Assembly: GCF_030463565.1 (NCBI RefSeq) | Contig: NC_134648.1 | Location: 45,694,346 to 45,758,345, forward strand | Length of the DNA: 64,000 nt | From: Pelecanus crispus | Lineage: Eukaryota > Chordata > Aves > Pelecaniformes > Pelecanidae | Direction: 5' to 3' | Shown here: one piece after another, positions 14,100-27,561 of the stretch | Numbering within the stretch: position 1 is the stretch's first letter | How the letters are laid out: every line of letters begins with the position of its first letter | Notes under the pieces: generated by a model | The model's input: only the letters and a program-made list of their open reading frames with translations | The model's database searches: none | Told to the model about the DNA's origin: nothing | Position numbers and translations under genes: made by a program

Positions 14100-14720
14100 T
14101 TTTTTTTTTTCAAATCTGGTTGAAACATCATTGTGCTGGATCGTCGCCAAGACGAAGGCCTGAATTTTTTGTGCACTGCTTTTACTCCTTCTGCATACCT
14201 TATTAGTCTCCATGTCTGTTAAGTGCAACCCTTAGTATTAACTCAGAAAATATGGCATTGATTTTTAGCCTTGCAGCCGTAATCTAAGGGCTCCTAATTT
14301 GGAATGTGGAAACCAGAGTTCTGCGAGAAGCTATATTACTGTACACTTCCTACAAGTAAGACCTTTCACTCTCTTTACCTTTTTGCCAGACTTTTGATGT
14401 GGTTTAAAGTTCTTCGAACTGTTTTGTTGCAAGAGGAACTGAGCAACATGTCCAAAACATGTCTGCTTACATGTGCGTAAACAAACGTATGTTTATAGAT
14501 ATCTAAAAAAATATATGAGTAAATACAAAGCCTGATTTGCGAAGGTGCTGTTCACCACAGTTCCTAATAATTTCAGCCAGGTCATGGCAGCTCAGGTTCT
14601 CTGCAAACCTGTTTGCTCACCTTTAGCTGCATAAGTGTAATTTGGGGAGCTAAATTTTGCTGCCGAGGTTTCAATGTTTTGGTGGCGTTGTTTTAAATTT
14701 GACTGTATTTTTCTCTTTTA
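14100..14720. other. Unique-sequence block, candidate noncoding element
   Basis: A long run of complex, non-repetitive sequence with scattered CpG (GGATCGTCGCCAAGACGAAG near 14140), unusual in this AT-rich interval. No coding potential is seen. Confidence 0.2.
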
Positions 14721-15794
14721 GTCTGTCATTGGGAGACTCGGGTCAGTTATTAGCATGGTGTAACATCTCTGGTAGAATTGATTCTTGAATTTAAGGACCG
14801 GGTTAAAGCAGGTCTGTATTGTTGGGTGGGGGTTATGCTTTAGCTCGGGGGAGAAGCTGAGTCCAAGCCTTGAGTGAATCTCAGCCTTCCTAACAACAGC
14901 GCATTCCTTTCAAAATACGTCTTCCTCTGATGATGAATTCAAGAACTAAAACAACGACAATAGGTTCTTAAATTCTGATAAGATTTCTCCGAGTTTAGCG
15001 ATACGTTATTTAAACATAATTTGAAGCTTTTAAAATACTGTAATGGCACCTCTTGACCTTTCCAAAATCACATGGAGCAAGAGATGGTGAAAAATGTTTA
15101 TTTACTCTGCATTAGAAGCTAAATCCCTGTTCCTTCTTAGAACCGGTAGTTCTTTTATACTGGGGAACTCATGCATGGCACTTCCATTCTTCAAACAAGA
15201 GCTAGACAGTCCTACTTGAACTGCAGAAACAATGACCTGCAGTCTATCCTATGCCTGAGTGATAAACAACAATGCAGACCTCTTGACAAGCTCTGGCATC
15301 AAGCGTGGAGTCTTGCAGCTCAACATGTCTGCTGAACAGAAGTTAGAAAAAGAAAAGATCATCTTGTAAACAATTAATTAATGTTTGTCATGAATTATCA
15401 TTTTTACTTCCTTCTCAAGAGGCTCAAAGGGAATAAAAAGGCATTTTTGCAGGTGGTGGCATTCAAAGTAAGGGCAATCAAATGTTTGAGAGCAGTGGCA
15501 CAGCACTTTGAGTCTCTAAGGGTGAATGGTGCTAGGATTAGAGCACAGCAGGGGGTTGAGGGTTTCAGGTGTGAAGCTTAATGTTTGTGATCAGCAAAAA
15601 AAAGTCTTGAATTTATCTAAACTGCTCTTCTGCTAACAGTACTTCTAGCACATAAATGTTCTGAAAGTGACAAGTGTTCTCATTGCTCTTCTAATGCAAA
15701 CATGATCTGCATTTGAAAGATGCATCCCTTTTGCCTAAATTAGAATGTGCATCACAAAGAGCGTAAGATGATGACCCAAAAACAGTTCTTTACA

Positions 15795-15840
15795 CTCTCT
15801 CTCTCCCCCCCCCCCCCCCCCCCCCGCATACACACACACT
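15795..15840. repeat. Compound microsatellite: (CT)n, poly-C of 21, (CA)n
   Basis: CTCTCTCT leads into 21 uninterrupted C (15805-15825), then GCATACACACACAC. The plus strand could form an i-motif and the minus strand carries 21 G. Confidence 0.95.
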
Positions 15841-16664
15841 TCAATTCAAGATACAGCCACAGAAATGCAAACTTCCACTCCTTTTTACACAGCTACCAGA
15901 GCTGCTCCTCTGTCCATTATTCTGCCTGCACCGCAGGTTTGTAATTAGGATGCTTTACTACCGGTGCTTCAGTTCTTATCTAGCATCATTCACACCGAGT
16001 TTCGTGTCTTTGCAGCGCTGTGCACGAGTAGCTCAATTTTATTTCGGCCAAGCAGTTTTCAGGGATTTTATGCTGTGCCATCCTAATGCATGCATACTCC
16101 TTACCTCCTCCCCCTGCTTATATTGCTGAGCACCACAGAGAAGATAGCATGATAGGAGTCTTAACAATAAGTTTAAGCTATGCTGAGGAAATTAATGGGT
16201 CTAGGATTTATGTAGAATGTTTCCTATCCCTGGGAAAGCAAGAATAGTTTTTAGTAAACAAGACTAATAAACGGATTGTACAAATTAATTTCTCTCTCTC
16301 CTGGGACCATCTATTTTGCCGTTTTGGAAAATATTTTTCCTCTATTTGACATTAAATAAAATCTTAGTAAGCAGCAGGAAGAATCTGTCCCTAAAAGAAA
16401 AAGCATTGTGCAACACAGGTTAGAAATGAAAGCGGCAAGGAAAAAAACCCTCAGAAGTATGTACAAATATAGGAAAACCTGCACGGATCCTCTATTTTTG
16501 CTTCAAACGTTTTCATGATGCAATATGCTGTTACAATTTGGCATCCGGAGGGAGCGTGCTGCGTTCTAGAATTTGAGAACTGTTGAGGCAGACAGCGCAG
16601 GCTGCAGAAAGTAACCATAAAGGTAACTATGTATATATATTCCTACATCTTAATTGAACAATTG

Positions 16665-16800
16665 GAAGAGGGAGTGTTGTCTAATGATTTACTTCATGGG
16701 CCTGAGCTGGCTGTTTAAGATTGGGTGAATAACTTCAGCTTTCAGTTCATAAGCTTGTCTATTTGTAAAATGAGATTTTTAATTGGTATAGAAGCCCATT
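16665..16800 (+). mobile_element. MIR-like SINE fragment, sense orientation
   Basis: The words GGGTGAATAACTTCAGCTTTCAGTT and TGTCTATTTGTAAAATGAGA are in the order and spacing of the MIR core (GGGCAAGTTACTTAACC, CTCAGTTTCC, CATCTGTAAAATGGG). Upstream, TGTTGTCTAATGATT may correspond to the tRNA-derived head. It is diverged and the call is tentative. Confidence 0.35.
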
Positions 16801-17989
16801 ATCTGGGAACTTCGACATTTGTCATTGTCATAAATTAATAAATTAATTTCATATGATACTATGAGCTACAAGAAGAAGAGTGGTAAAATGAAATAACTTC
16901 ATTTTTTCCAGTCTCTCACTTAAACTGATACAAACTGACAATAACTGATTAGTATACATTTTCATCAGCTAACATCTGAAGTTCAAGGACTAGATTTCTA
17001 TTCACCCTAAGGTCCTTTCATCTCTCCTTGGCAGAGTGTCAGGGACTCCATGACGTAGCACTTTCTCATCAGAAAAATCTCTATTTGTCAAAACAAATTA
17101 GTTTTAATCCGTGCTGCGGAAATATCTGTTTCTAGGCAGTGGTGGCAGGAGAAAGCGCCTCAGCTCTAGTTCAGCCCAGGGGGATGCTCTGCGGGAGTAA
17201 CCAACCTCTGTCTCAGAGCTCTCACTCCGCTTGATTTAGGCAAGGGTCTGGACGTGGTCTTTCCTACTCCAGTGAATCTCTAAACCCCTCTTTCGAGTGC
17301 CCATCCTGCTGGGCTGGAGGCAGTTTCTCTCAGTCTCTCTATTTTGGAGTTGTTCCTTTTTGGGTCATCCCTGACCCTCACTCAAGCAGAGGGCTGATCC
17401 CCAGGAACCATCCATGTATTCTCACCCTCCCTTGCTGATTCTTTCTGGTTTGCTTGCTTTTTGCAGAAATAACTAAATAAGAAAGGAAGGTCTTCCTGAA
17501 TCCCAGTAAGTAATGGGGAAAGGTTTGCAGCCCAGGAAAAGTTTTCTGCCCAGCTTAGTGCGATTCCCACGCAAAGACAATTTTGAATAGAGAACCCATG
17601 ACTTGTCCCCCCACTTTAAGGATCCTTTTAGACTGTCAAAGTAGCTCAAGGGGTCCCAGAAATGACAGGGATCTGGTCCAAAATGTTTCTGCCTGAATTC
17701 CTGTTGCTGGCCACTCATTAAGGTAGAGGAAGAAAATAAAAAATATCAGAAAGTGCTGTGGGACTGTTTGTTTGTTTGCTTTTCCCCTCTCTCCCACTCC
17801 CCCTCCTCGCCTGATTTCAGACGTTCCTGAATTAACTCACACCCCCCACTCGAAGGGACCAATGTTTGGGGGGGACTGAGCTGGGACCTTTCCTCTCCGT
17901 CGGTCAGGCCCCGTGTCAAAACACTCCTGACTCCCGGGAAGTCAGCTCTGCTGAATCCTGAGGCTTGCCAGTGCCAGTCAGCTGCTGTT

Positions 17990-18260
17990 TGAACTAAGTC
18001 CTGACCGCAAAATCAAAAGTGGGCCCAAAGAAAGCTGTAAACAGTGTGCAATGAGCCATTTGAAGGCAGCTGATGCCTCATTTGGGGTGACATGTTGTGG
18101 CTGATGAGTGTGGATGATGTGGGGTTTTCGATAAGTGCCTCATCAGTATCCTCATCATGATCGTGTTGCTCAGCCACGGCGTGTGCCCTGACTTGATTGT
18201 AATTGCCTGAATCTGCTCCTGCTGCTCAGGAGCGCACAGTAATATGCAATAAAACAGCAA
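17990..18260. other. Candidate noncoding element with internal palindromes
   Basis: AATGAG at 18049-18054 and CTCATT at 18077-18082 flank a GGCA..TGCC inner pair around GCTGA (18065-18077). Repeated GATGA/TCATC words follow. The stretch is complex and mixed in composition, as enhancers often are, but this is inference. Confidence 0.2.
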
Positions 18261-21127
18261 GAAGTGAATGTTAACCATCTGAGTTCTGACATGGCTGCTT
18301 GCAGTTCAAGTTTTCCATTAAGGACAAAAAAAATCTATATAGACACACAAATATGGATATATAATTGCATGTTTAGAATAATTATTGTTTGTATATGTAA
18401 TAAACTCGTTTTATAAATAATGCATGATGGTCACATACAGATACATAGATAGATGTATCTATATGCATCTTCCCCCGACACCTGTATATACCTTATACGA
18501 ATGAACATCACATGCTCGCGGTGTGTAGGTAAATAGTAGAGGGATGAAGAGCATCAGGACCATTCTTTGATTGAAATTTTTAGGAATGTAAGAAGAACCT
18601 GTAGTTAAATCTATGCATAGTCTTCACAAATCTTAATAACACGTGTGCATACAGATAAGTAATTGATTTTTAGATGCAGTTAATCTACTCATGTAAATGT
18701 GTGCGTGTGTGTACTTGTGCAGGTGTGGTGGGGGGGTAAGGTACACATGCATATGTGCTTCATACCGCTAAATTAGTCTTTGGAGAGAACACAATTTATT
18801 TTCACAAGTTAGCCAGCTTGGATTAATTCCATAGCGTCACTGGCTGGAAAAAACAACAAACCCCAAACTTTCCAAGCCCTGTGCCTGTGAGTCTGACAAT
18901 GCAAAGTACTGAGAACCTGTGCCCAGCAGCATCTCTTCAGATCAGAGACTTTTTGTAAGGTGGGAACCGTCATTACCCCGTTGGGGTCCCAATGCATGAG
19001 AGGGATTCCGAGGTGTCGTGTCCATGTCCATCGGTGGCAACAGAAAGAGCAGGTTTGTTGATGGGTTGTCAAAAAGTAGAATGTAATGAGAACGTGGGCT
19101 ATGCTCCTTTTAAATAAACAAGTGGCATGGATGGTGTGCTTGACTTTAAAATTATGTTCAGCTTTGGTTATAGGTCAGAAAGGTAATCACATAAACAGAT
19201 TACAGGCGTATAATCGTCTCAGAGTCTAATACTACACCCTTGCAGTCAGCAGCTTTGGGGTTTCTGTATGCAGCGGGTTTTTTGGCGTAGTTTGGGGGAC
19301 ATTTAAATAATAAAATTTACAAGGCAAACTCTGTTTGCATTCACTTAATGCTTGAAGGGAGGAACACGTGGGTTTTTTCTTCATCTCCACTGTGTTATTT
19401 AAGCATTTCAGTAAAAGTGCACAAAAATGCTTCGAAAACGTTATTTGCAGCTGCTGTTGCTACTGTGCATCGTCCTGTGTGTTCTGTGCCTGCGTATGGA
19501 GGCTACTGCTGTAAGGTACAGGTCCTGCTACACCAAGACAGAAAGATCAGTGTTAAAGTGAAGGCAGAGAAGAGAGAGTGTGTTATTTGCAGACCAAAAT
19601 CGCCAGGGCATGAGATTTTTGAAACCCTTTGAAAATAATTCTCTTTCCCCAATTCAAGCGAAATTTGCACTGCCTTGGAAATGTCCTTAATATCTTCATT
19701 ATAGAAAACAAATCTGTACAGATTAAACACTCTAAGTCTGACCATTTGAGAGGTAAGACAATCATTATAATTATAAATACTTCTGTTGTCATGTGTGATC
19801 AAGTGGGTTCTCTGTTGTAGCTTAAATATATTAACTTTAACCCTTTTTAATTACGGATTTAGCACAATGCTGACGGAGTCCCTCCTAGAATCCCGCATTC
19901 ACCCTGGGCCTCTCTTTATGCTCAAAATATGTAGACAAATAGAGAGGAATTCCAAGGAGGATAGAAAACATGACTGAGAAGTTGGAAGGATTTGTTTATG
20001 AGGAAAGATTAGAAGAATGAAATGGGGAGCTTTAGTTAAATGGGATTAAAAGCAACTAATCTGCCTAGCGTTTATAGTTTCAGTGGATGAAACTCATCAT
20101 TTGTATTAAATTAACTATGCTTCATTCTCAAAACTTACATATCCAATAGCTGATTATTTCTTTACTTATTGAAAAATAACTTATATTATCAGCAATTCTG
20201 ATTTTTCATCACTTAAAGAAATGGACCTACATTTGTTCAGCAGAGTAAAGTGATAACAAAGGGATGGGTTATAGCTGGGTACAAGCATACGGAGTGTTCA
20301 GACAAGGAACGGCATTTCTTGATTTGGTAAATATTGATTCTGACTATCAGCAGAGAGAATTTTTTAAAGGGAATGATAGCTGGGCAAAAGTCCAGATTTT
20401 CTCTCAGTAGCACCTACAGGCAGTAAAACAGTTTTTCACAAGGTGTGCTAGGATCTCCATTGCAAGAAACACAGACCACCAGTCTGGATTAAGAACTGGG
20501 ACAAAATTTAGCATTGAGAGCAACCTGACAGCCCTGAGTTATGTACTTTTGCTCTTGAATTAAATCATTCTTGCACTTGGTATCTTTTCTTTTTTCCATT
20601 TTTTTTTCTTTTAAATAAAGTATGCATTGCATTCACATGCACACAAACAACTTTGGATGCGATTTATTATTACTGTTAAAAATTATATCAAGAAAAATTT
20701 CATTCTGAGTTTTGCCAGGGACTTTCTAGACATTCAGAAAGAGGCAGCATGTGTCTTGAAAAGTTTTTATATTAATTTAAATTAACTCAAAAGCAACAGC
20801 TTTACACAAGCATAAACCAAAGTTAATGCAGTGATGAATAAGGTCCCACATCTTGGACCATTCTGAGATCTAAATAGCAAACCACAGAATCTTAAATACA
20901 AGGAAGATGCAGCCTGGTGTGAACTGGCTGATTTGTTAACTTTGCAGGATTAATGTATCTTCACAAGCAAAGTTTTCTTAAGAAATGGAGGATAAACAAT
21001 TCTTTCAGATTGCAGTTTCTACCTAAAACCCATGACAAGAAAAATTTTTCTCCTTGAAGATTTGTGTAGCATCAGGATTCCTTTGCATAAAAGAAATACT
21101 CCCTAATAACAAGATATAAAGGAGAGC

Positions 21128-21214
21128 ACAAAAAAACCAAACCAAACCAAACCAAAAAAAAGCCCCAAACAAACACCCACACACAACACCCCACCTCCCC
21201 CCATCCCCCACCCC
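21128..21214. repeat. A/C-rich simple sequence with (CCAAA)4
   Basis: Four perfect CCAAA units (21137-21156) sit in an almost pure A/C tract that becomes C-rich toward 21214. Confidence 0.85.
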
Positions 21215-24200
21215 AGATGAAAACCTAAGATTCAGCATATATCAATTGTAAAAATGATTTTTCTAGCCCTTGTGTTCATAAACAAATGCACTGGCCCAGA
21301 TTTTTTGATCTGTATTGTTTAAAACTCCTATCTAGTCCTGTCTGTGCCAGCTGGGATCACCCAGTTTGGTATGTTTGGATGCCACTTCTAATTCCAACCT
21401 GGTACCCTGAGCCTGTCCAGCATAGAAATGTTAATGCAGCATTTCTTGATCAAATGATCAAAGAAATCCTCCAGATCCAAGCTGGGCTGCAAATTCCTCC
21501 TTCCCTCCCCCCCTGCCACCCTCCATTCCTGCAACACACATGATATTACCCCCAATTTTGCTTTCCTCTGCCCAAGCGGTATTCCCAGGAGGGTGGAAGA
21601 AACTGTCCCATGAGCGAGATATGCTCACCAGGTTGCCATCCCTGAAACAAAAGGCATTTTCTGAGATCTTGATTTTGCTTGAGCAAGAATAGCAATGACC
21701 AAATAAGGAGTTCATTGTCAGTAATGGAGGATTTAAGGCTGGGTAGGAAGAATGACATCAGATAAAAATACAGTTGTCCAATAGTAATATTAGAAGTCAT
21801 TCACGTCTCCTGGCAAGCTGTAAAGGGTATTTGACTCATAAAGATCTTTTTCTTTCTTTAAAAAAGATGTAAATTTGGAATTAAACTTAAAATTAAAATC
21901 TGAGTCATGCAGAACTACACCTTTTGCACAGCACGTGTGCTAGTTGCAAGGAAGAAGTGGGCCCATGCTGCACCTCAGGACACTGTTTGCACAGCTTTAC
22001 TCCTGCTCTGGAATGACTCTGCTAAAGCCAATTCACAGGGGGATGATTTGTGACCCATCCCTGCCAAAGGTGTTTCAAGCTCTCCCTTTGTCCAGATCTT
22101 GTTTTTCTGTTCAGAGCGTAAGCCTCCTGCACACCTGAATCTGACTCTTTGCCACCACGATGCAAGGCATCTGTCAGAGCACCAGCGGGGCTGGCTGGGC
22201 TCTTTCCATCCTTTGCACACTTTCTGTACAAAGGCCCAAACCTTATGTCTATATTATGTCCTCTGGCAACATTCAGCTCCTTCTTGGAGTGCTGCTGGCT
22301 GGCTCCCCAGGCAGGGAGGCCGCACCTGGCTCCGAGTGGGGAGCAGAGCTCAGCCCGTGCCATGGTGCACAGCAGAGGGTAGGTGCAGCTGCGCTGCGGG
22401 TGAATTTTTCTCTTGCTAAATGATGGCGAGCGAAGGGATCCTTCTTGCCTCACCACGGCAAATGTTCTGGCTTCACCCTGAATGCATGTCCCAAATATTT
22501 CCACGTTCTCAAGATAAGTTCAGAGATAAGGTTTTATTTAACTCTGCCAAATCGTGGCGTTTGTTCTACACGACATATAACTGCCAAATATTTATGCGAT
22601 TAACATCTGAATTCAAGCGTACTTTAGTAGTACAAAGACGTGATTAGTCTCACCAGAATATGATTTTTTTTAATGGACGTGGCTCCCACTTTCCAGCAAA
22701 GATTTAATAGCTGAGTCCTGCAGGGAAGTCTCCATTTACTGAACTTTTACAGCTTTAAAAATATCCTAGGGTACATTTCCTAGCATGCAGTGTGGCACAA
22801 CACAGAATTTAAATGAAATTACATGTTCAAAGTGAATAAACAAGGCGCATAGTATCAATCACTACCCTTGTCCTTTCCTTTTTTTTTTTTTTAGCCAAAA
22901 TCATATAAATGACTGGTACTGACAATGGGCACATTTCTGATGCTTGGGAGCAGCATTTTTCCTCTTCCGCCTGAAGATCTGGAACAGGGGGCTAAGAGGC
23001 TCCAAGCATGCCTTGGGGTAGCTCCTCAGCCCTCTCCACTCCCCTAGGGGTCCGCTGGCACCTCCAGCATGCAGGGAAGAGGCATGGAGGCAGACCGGCT
23101 CCCACAACCGTTTTTGAACCTCCTCAATCCCACAGCCCACAGGGAGATAGGACAGCGGCAATAGCACAGGCCCTTCCCTTTCACCCCGCCGCGTGCATCT
23201 GTGGTGCCTGCTGAGGTCCAGCTCAACACGGGCAGCTCCGTCCCCTACCAGGTGTCCCAAGGGACCCAGGCTCCTGGCACACAAGCTCTCGTAAAAGCTC
23301 CTGGCCTGCATGAGCCAGCCATTGGGGCTTCCCATGGACTTCTCCCAGTTTGTTTTTTAACCAAATGTACTTTTTCTCTCTTCACACCATTGCTCTCAAG
23401 ATCAGAAAGTGGCTCCCGAGCCACCTAGCAGAGAGCAGAGGCCAATTTTCATGTCACTGCATTTGCACATAGAGAAATGTAAAAAAGAAAACAGCACAAT
23501 CGTCTTAAAATCCAAACGCTGCCACCTTCCGCAATGTCTTCACACAGTTAAGTAAAATGTGAAAAATAAATAAGTTGGTTGTTATCATGGGAAGAAAACC
23601 CAAACAAACCAGAACATATGTGACATGTTTCGTCCCTAACGATGATGAGGACAGTCGTTGGTCAGCTGAATTGCCTTCCACGTACAACCGAGGGCTCAGA
23701 CTATGAATCTGATATAAGTAACTGGGTGTGCAATAACTGCAGAATCAGCATCTTGTTTTGAAAGGACTCCTGCAAATCCTGCAGGAACATTTCAGTACTA
23801 GATGGTGTTGCTATGGGCACCAGAAGGAAGCTTAATATGAGAGAAACTGTCTTAGGAATTCATGGGGGATGGGTGTAAACAAAATACGTAGGTAGGAACC
23901 GGAATGTCCCTGGCACTAAAAAGCAAATGGCATTTTGGGGTTTTTAATGGTCTGCTAATAACATTTTAGCGTAGGTCTTTCCAGAGGGAAAATAAGCTGG
24001 TACCTTTTTCCAAGTTGCCTAAAGTGAAAAATAGGTAAATTGATAATGAAGTTCTGTAAGGTACACCTGCACCCCGTGTAGCATACCCATAAGAAAATCT
24101 GGATGCTGCAGATAGATATGATTTCTCTTTAAAAACAGACATTAAAAACAGGAATGGAAAGTGAGAGAAATAGAAGCACTGCAGTTCCCTCCAATATTCA

Positions 24201-25994
24201 GGAATAAGGATTTCACACTGCTTTTGAGTACAGTTCAAGCTTTAGGCAAAAATCACATTGGCAAGGGACAGCCAGATGATTTAATTCATGGCTAGATTTC
24301 TCCCATTCTGGCTGTCTCTCTGCCAGTGTAGACTATCTAAGTGGATGAAAAGAAAGAAAAAGTAACCAGTGTAGAATAACTGCAAGTATATCTTAAGACA
24401 GACAAAGAGAATGCAAAATTAAATTCTTGATATGAAAAGGATGGGACAATGAGCCCCTCTCCTAAAGATACCTTCAGAGAGGATTCCATTTCAGCGCTTT
24501 CTTGCTTGCTTGCATTATTTTTCATTGACACATCCCAAAGAAAGCCTGAAAGCCTTTTATTGTTTCTTATTTTCTCTTTCTTTTTAGTATGTGGTATAAG
24601 TTCTTTTTTTATATATATTATTTTCCTGCCAATGTTAAAGCAGTTCCCATTTTTCTGGTTTGTTTCTGACACCTAGCTGTGATCAACAATGCTTCCCACT
24701 GAATCACTTCTTTCATCTATTCAGCTTCTGTTATTTCCCTTATCTCCTCTCCCCCCTTCACCAGCTTACCTCTCATTAACCCTCAGGGTTCCAAACATAT
24801 TGTATCTCTCCCAAAGATACATATTTTTATTCAGACATAAGTAATTTTTGCTCGCTGGCCTCAGTTTCCATAATTCCCTAATAGAATAGCTGTGTGTAGT
24901 ACATACTCTTTATGGCACGGTGAACAATAAACCCAGACATTAATTTATACTTGTGCATTGTATGCTGTTCTACTTCACCTTTTTCCTCCTTTGAACAGAT
25001 AGTCACATAAAAACTCATTCTTCTTTAACGTAGGAAATATAGTTCAATCCACATGTAAAAATCTGCTTGGCTAGTAATTTTGTTTGACCAACAAAACTAT
25101 TATTTTCTAAGAGTCACTTTAACCCATGGCGATATATTTAAAATCATGTCTTAACTTTAAAAAGTAGTAGTAGTGATATATTAGCTACATTTCTGCTAGT
25201 ATAAAATATACAGGGGGGGAGGTTCTAGGAAATAAAGTCTGTCTTGCATATACCAACATATTTATGGCTCATTTTCTGAGGATGAAAAATATGCAAAACC
25301 CAAGAGATTTAACTCCTGAGCTTTAGCTATAACTTTTGCGATTGAAACTGGTGAAAGCAGCTGGAAATATATTCAGCTATTCTTGTAGACTTCCCTTTTT
25401 TGCTATCCCTCCACTTAATTGTGTACCCACCTCCAGCGGTGAAGTCCTTTCCCAGCAAAAATTCATATAAAATTTTTGGAAATGGGTGTTGTGTAGCATG
25501 AGGTGAGAGCGTCTGCTCAGATACACACAGAGAAGGCTCATTGCTCATCCTGGTAAGTACATACCTGTGTCAATAAGCTTATGCAGGTATATATATATCG
25601 GAAAAATTGAGGTAATATATGGAATATTATGTAAATAACTTCATAACTAGTAGCGTGTGTAAAAAGAAAACATACTTTGGAAAACATATTTCCAGCATTA
25701 ATTTCAAGCATTATTAATGTTGGCTGTAAACAAAGTTGATTTAACACTCATGGAAAGTATTTGCTTTGTTAATACATTAACAGGCATGTTTATTGGAATC
25801 AGGTGGAAGTTTTTATGTATTATATGAAACGATACTAAACTGTGCAAATGAATTCATCTGCCTCAAAAACTAACAGTTGGATGGGTTGATATTTATAAAA
25901 CACAAATGAATTTTTCTTTTTTAATTTGGGCAGCATTTCTCCTGATTTTATTATGTAAATAATCATTGTCACTTGACTGTATATAGTATCTTTC

Positions 25995-26036
25995 ACAAAA
26001 AAAACCAAACCAAAACAAAACAAAACAAAGAAACCA
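25995..26036. repeat. (CAAAA)n / (CCAAA)n simple sequence
   Basis: A-rich pentamer repeats on the plus strand, of the same type as the other A/C blocks. Confidence 0.8.
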
Positions 26037-27542
26037 CTTAAAAAAAACACTTAAAAAATGAATACAGCTTTCATATTTTTAAATTAAATGTTTATACTGG
26101 TTTATGGTAAACTTTCTCAAAATTCAGCAAGATTGCAGCACAATTCAATGCGGCCTTTTGAGCAAAAGCAAATTACACCCAAGGACATTCTTATAGACAT
26201 TAAAAAAAATTTGCGTCACTAGAAATTTCAAGTTCATGCCAGGAGCAAAATAAATATTTAAGTTACACTGTGTGCAAGTAGTCCTTACTAATTTAATCCT
26301 CAGAGATACTCAGTCCTGTATAAATTAATCTCTCCTTCATCTTATATGTATTACTTCAAAAGGTTAGTTTTCTATTACAGAGGAACTTATTGCTGCATCA
26401 AAGGTTTAATTGAGCTCCTTTTAAAGTATCATGATTGTCACTATAAAATCATGCATCACAGTAAGCGCGTTTATAGAGAACTTAAAGCTTTAAATTTCAC
26501 TTAGAAAAAAAAAGCCTTATACTTTCCTGCAGGTTTTGAATGCAGATTTACTATAAAATAAGTGAATAATAATACCAGGTTATTTTGGAAAGTGTTCTTT
26601 CATGCAATCCCTGCATTTAGCACAATCCCAAAATGGCAGCCCAACAGGTGGTCCTTTCACAGCCTTCAGCCCAAACAATCGGAACAAAAAGGACACCAAG
26701 AATCGAATGTTCTTCAGGATTTAAAAAGCTGTTCACTTCCCTTTGTTCATTTTCAGATTTAGCCATGTTCATTATTGTTGAGCCACAAATGCAGGACATT
26801 CTTTTTTGACATTTTGCCATAAATAGACACTGACTGAGGCTGACTAGCCAGCTAGCTGCTTTGTCACATGCAAGCGGAAACTACTTCTTCACAAAGCGAA
26901 TGCATTCCTGGTGCCTCAATGGCCCCGGCAAGCACCGGTTGTGACATGCTGCAAATCTGGCAAAGTCTAGGTTAACAAAAGTATGGGTGACAAAGGCTGA
27001 AGTTTCTCTTCCTATATTTTCCTCCACAGTAAGTATTTAATTCTGGCCTAATGAATTTGCCTGGAAGACTGGGTGTCACGTTGACAGGCTCTTGAATGTC
27101 TGAAAATATACTTCTGCATTGTGGGCTCTCTGTAGAGGTTAGTTAACCGGTAATGATGGACTTCAGGGGCGAAATCTAAGATAAAAACCTCGTTTCTCGG
27201 TATTTTAAAAGTTGTGAAAGTTCCTCGTTACAGTGATCTCAGTCTCAACATACGTAACAAAAGATGGGCACAGTCCTACGAGTCTTTAATGATGCAAGGA
27301 GCCTTTACAGCCGCCCTCACTGCGCTGCGAGGAATTACTCACACAAGTAATGGGCACAGATCAAGCCTTTTTCCCTCATGTGTATGAATAAATGTGTCAA
27401 ACGCATGTTTTGTAGAAAATGCAGAGCTACAATGGTACCTCACTGTTCAAGGATAGTAAGTGAATTTGTCTTCAAAACTGTTAATTTACCAAGTCAAATC
27501 CTCTTCTGCTACTGTATAGTTTAAATGCAGTGCACACAGCAC

Positions 27543-27561
27543 TTTTTTTTTTTTTTTTTTT
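27543..27561. repeat. Poly-T tract of 19
   Basis: A homopolymer followed by a second T-rich block. I see no processed gene copy next to it. Confidence 0.95.

Noticed and set aside
22022..23335. Overlapping 144-160 residue frames on minus with counterparts on plus
   Set aside because: Coding signal on both strands at once is typical of locally higher GC. No motif or exon series was seen.
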